Assembly (NCBI GenBank): GCA_003990745.1
Contig: RBNI01006586.1
Coordinates: forward strand, 1 to 11,167
Direction of reading: 5' to 3'
Source: Jimgerdemannia flammicorona
Lineage: Eukaryota > Mucoromycota > Endogonomycetes > Endogonales > Endogonaceae
DNA length: 11,167 nt
Shown here: positions 9,494 to 11,167 of the stretch, piece after piece
Position numbering within the stretch: position 1 is the first letter of the stretch
How the letters are laid out: each line of letters begins with the position of its first letter
The notes under the pieces: generated by a model
Told to the model about the DNA's origin: nothing
Database searches by the model: none
What the model saw: the letters and a program-made list of their open reading frames with translations, nothing else
Made by a program: the position numbers and the translations under genes

Positions 9494-10140
9494 ATAATTC
9501 TAGGATCATCATCTTCTTATAGACCTATCTACTCTATATCTTAGCTAGAGCTAGAAGCCTTAAGAGAAACTCTAAAGATATTCTTTAATAAAGAATATAT
9601 TGAACCAAGTATATCTCCTTATGGAGTACCCATTCTATTTGTAAAAAAGAAGGATGGAATATTAAGAATATGTATAGACTACTACCTACTTAACAAGATC
9701 ACTATACAAGACCAATATCCTCTACCTAGTATAAAAGAACTACTCACTCAGCTCTATAAAGCCAAGGTTATGACCTTAGGTGATCTTAAAGAAGAATTTT
9801 GGCAGATAGGAATAAATTAAAGAGATATAGAGAAAACAGTTTTCAAAATAAGATATGGATATTATTAATTCAAAGTTATATTCTTTGGATTAACTAATGC
9901 TCCAGTAATATTTCAGATCTTCATAAATGACATCTTTAAGCCTCTGTTAGATGAGTGTGTACTAGTTTATATAGATGATATTCTCATCTATAGTACAACT
10001 CAAAAAGAGTATCTTTAATACTTAAGAGAAGTCTTCACTATATTGAGAAAAAATCAGTTATATTTAAAGCTTGAAAAATATTACTTCTTGCAAAAAGAAG
10101 TAGAATACCTTGGACATATTGTTGGAAAAGGAATAGTTAA
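9494..10140 (+). other. Reverse transcriptase domain of Gypsy Pol
   Basis: Recognisable blocks in order: IEPSISPYGVPILFVKKKDG, LRICIDYYLLNKITI (family CIDYRALN), DQYPLPSIKELL, LGDLKEEFWQIGI with the motif A Asp, YGYY*FKVIFFGLTNAPVIF, and VLVYIDDILIYS with the catalytic YIDD at 9968-9979. Thumb motif YLGHIVGKGI follows near 10108-10137. The Tyr in CIDYY in place of Arg fits a double transition of CGC to TAC. Stops interrupt it at GIN*RDI, YGYY*FK and EYL*YLR. Confidence 0.94.
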
Positions 10141-10365
10141 AACTTCACCCAGATTAATTAAAGCTATAGAAGACTAGCCCCAATCAGAAAACCTTAAAGG
10201 ATTATAAGAATTTCTAAGATTGGCCAACTTCTTCAGACAATTTATAGAAGGATTCTATAGAGTAGTAGCTCCTCTAACAGCACTCACTCAAAAATCTATG
10301 AATGTTAAAAAACATTAGACTTCTATCCAAACATAAGCCTTCAATCATTTAAAAAGACTTCTTAC

Positions 10366-10755
10366 TGATATATTAGTATTAGTAATCTCTGATCCAAAAG
10401 GCTTCTTTAAAGTTACTATTAATATATCAGATATAGTAATTAGAGCAGTCCTTACTCAAGAGAAACATTCAGTAGCTTACTTTTCTCAAAAGTTAAAAGA
10501 AGCAGAAATAAGATATACTACTTATGAAAAGAAATTATTTATTATAGTTAGAAGCCTCAAAGAATAGAGATACTTTCTGATAGGAAAATATTTTTCTATC
10601 ATTACAGATCATCAATCTCTTATCTATATTTACTGCTAACTTACTTTGACTAAAAGACAAGCAAGATAGATAGAAGCTCTAGTAGATTATGTCTTTACAG
10701 TAAAATACTGCTCTGGAAAAACAAATGTAGTAGCTAATACTCTCTCAAGAATAGA
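10366..10755 (+). other. RNase H domain of Gypsy Pol
   Basis: RNase H degrades the RNA strand after reverse transcription. The segment FFKVTINISDIVIRAVLTQ aligns with the family TDASDxAIGAVLxQ, so the first catalytic Asp is Asn here (AAT from GAT). Later landmarks are kept: AYFSQKLKEAE, YTTYEKKLFIIV, FSIITDHQSLIYI and SGKTNVVANTLSR (family GxxNxVADALSR; that Asp is also Asn). The Trp of KE*RYFLIG and of AR*IEAL are TAG stops. Confidence 0.88.
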
Positions 10756-10965
10756 ACAAACAGAGCAAATAGCAGATATTACAATTATAACCAATAATCT
10801 CAAGAATCAGATCAGAGAAGCCTTTAATCTTCAGAGATTCATAGATATAAGAGCTACTTATTATATAGTAGTTAAAGTCTTTATAGTAATATATTACTTA
10901 AAATTATTAAAGATAAAGATGATTGATTTATTAGAGATATATATATCTATAGAATACTGATAGTT

Positions 10966-11167
10966 TTATATTTATTTTGTTTAAATATCTTAAGTCAATT
11001 TGAGTAAAATTTTAGATAAAATCAGTTATTTATTATATATTTAGTTAATAAGTATTAAGTTATAATATAGTAGATACTTAATCTAAAAAGTATATCAGAT
11101 TTCTTTATCTTAAATTTTTCCTCTTCTTGACGCCTTAGAGTCAGTTATAGAGATAGAGATATAAGTT
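10966..11167. other. AT-rich tail with nothing recognised
   Basis: Past the last Gypsy-like codons the sequence is extremely AT-rich (TTATTATATATTTAG-type strings) with many stops in every frame. I see no integrase motif, LTR end, tRNA or host gene. One CpG (near 11130) is the first since position 5640, in a slightly different context (CTCTTCTTGACGCC), so a different sequence may begin near 11110. Confidence 0.5.

Larger units (their letters stand above)
5811..10965 (+). mobile_element. Ty3/Gypsy LTR retrotransposon with a dUTPase, decayed, no LTRs visible
   Basis: A Gypsy element in plus orientation, identified by the order Gag zinc knuckle, dUTPase, DTGAS protease, reverse transcriptase with PYGVP, FFGLTNAPVIFQ and YIDD, then RNase H with YFSQKLKEAE and ITDHQSL. 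RT directly followed by RNase H is the Gypsy order; the integrase expected next is not recoverable. No LTR, primer-binding site or polypurine tract could be supported. Coding-like sequence starts directly at the junction with the LINE, so the 5' part is missing or lies beyond the LINE. The frame shifts near 6066, 6900, 7075, 7332, 8437 and 10885. The 8438-10880 stretch has no frameshift but about 24 stops. Base composition is A-rich, and CpG is absent throughout. Confidence 0.9.
8636..10965 (+). pseudogene. Gypsy Pol: protease, reverse transcriptase, RNase H; broken, integrase missing
   Basis: One frame, continuous with the end of the dUTPase, runs from 8438 to about 10880 without a frameshift. 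It holds a ~90-codon linker, protease, RT and RNase H, then shifts frame near 10885 (IIKDKDD*FIRDIYIY, like the segment just before the integrase zinc finger). No HHCC finger or DDE core follows. I count about 24 stops, all TAA or TAG. At family-conserved sites they fall on Trp (RTP*FRK, ED*PQS, KE*RYF, AR*IEA) or on positions compatible with Gln (GL*EFL). Even though the RT active site survives, this copy cannot make Pol. Confidence 0.9.

Noticed and set aside
7333..10880. A variant genetic code in which TAA and TAG mean Gln
   Set aside because: TAG also occurs at conserved Trp positions (RTP*FRK, ED*PQS, KE*RYF, AR*IEAL), which a Gln reassignment cannot explain; transitions explain both classes.
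1..11167. CRISPR array, tRNA, rRNA or bacterial-type operon
   Set aside because: No regularly spaced direct repeats, no cloverleaf or rRNA signature and no ribosome-binding-site-led genes were seen; content is eukaryotic retroelements.

Overview
The window looks like repeat-rich chromosomal DNA of a eukaryote, most likely a filamentous fungus. No host gene, RNA gene or CRISPR array is recognisable. Two decayed retrotransposons cover almost all of it. The fungal assignment is an inference from the element types and the decay pattern; the sequence does not fix the species or even the phylum.

Left half (1 to about 5800, minus strand): a nearly full-length non-LTR (LINE) retrotransposon whose 3' end lies beyond the left edge. 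Reading right to left it has a short 5' leader, ORF1 (about 5661-3659; Gly/Ser-rich N-terminus, RRM-like middle, acidic C-terminus) and ORF2 (3627 to the edge; APE-type endonuclease, reverse transcriptase with FADD, C-terminal CxxC region). No RNase H is visible, which points to the L1/Tx1-like side of the LINEs. The plus strand here is C/T-rich, so the sense strand is purine-rich.

Right half (about 5811 to about 10960, plus strand): a Ty3/Gypsy LTR retrotransposon lacking both visible LTRs. In order it carries a long coding-like region upstream of Gag (5811-7180), Gag with a damaged CCHC zinc knuckle (7181-8226), a dUTPase domain (8227-8635), protease (DTGAS), reverse transcriptase (YIDD) and RNase H. 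It breaks down at the start of the expected integrase. The dUTPase, between nucleocapsid and protease, shows all five family motifs. It is the most notable feature: this order matches betaretroviruses and is not the standard Ty3/Gypsy layout.

The Gypsy copy is dead. In the 2.4 kb protease-RT-RNase H frame I count about 24 in-frame stops but no frameshift. Where family alignments are clear, the stops sit at Gln or Trp positions and are explained by C:G to T:A transitions. From 5641 to 11129 I found no CpG dinucleotide. Together these suggest repeat-targeted or methylation-linked mutation (RIP-like). The last 200 bases are very AT-rich with no recognisable content.
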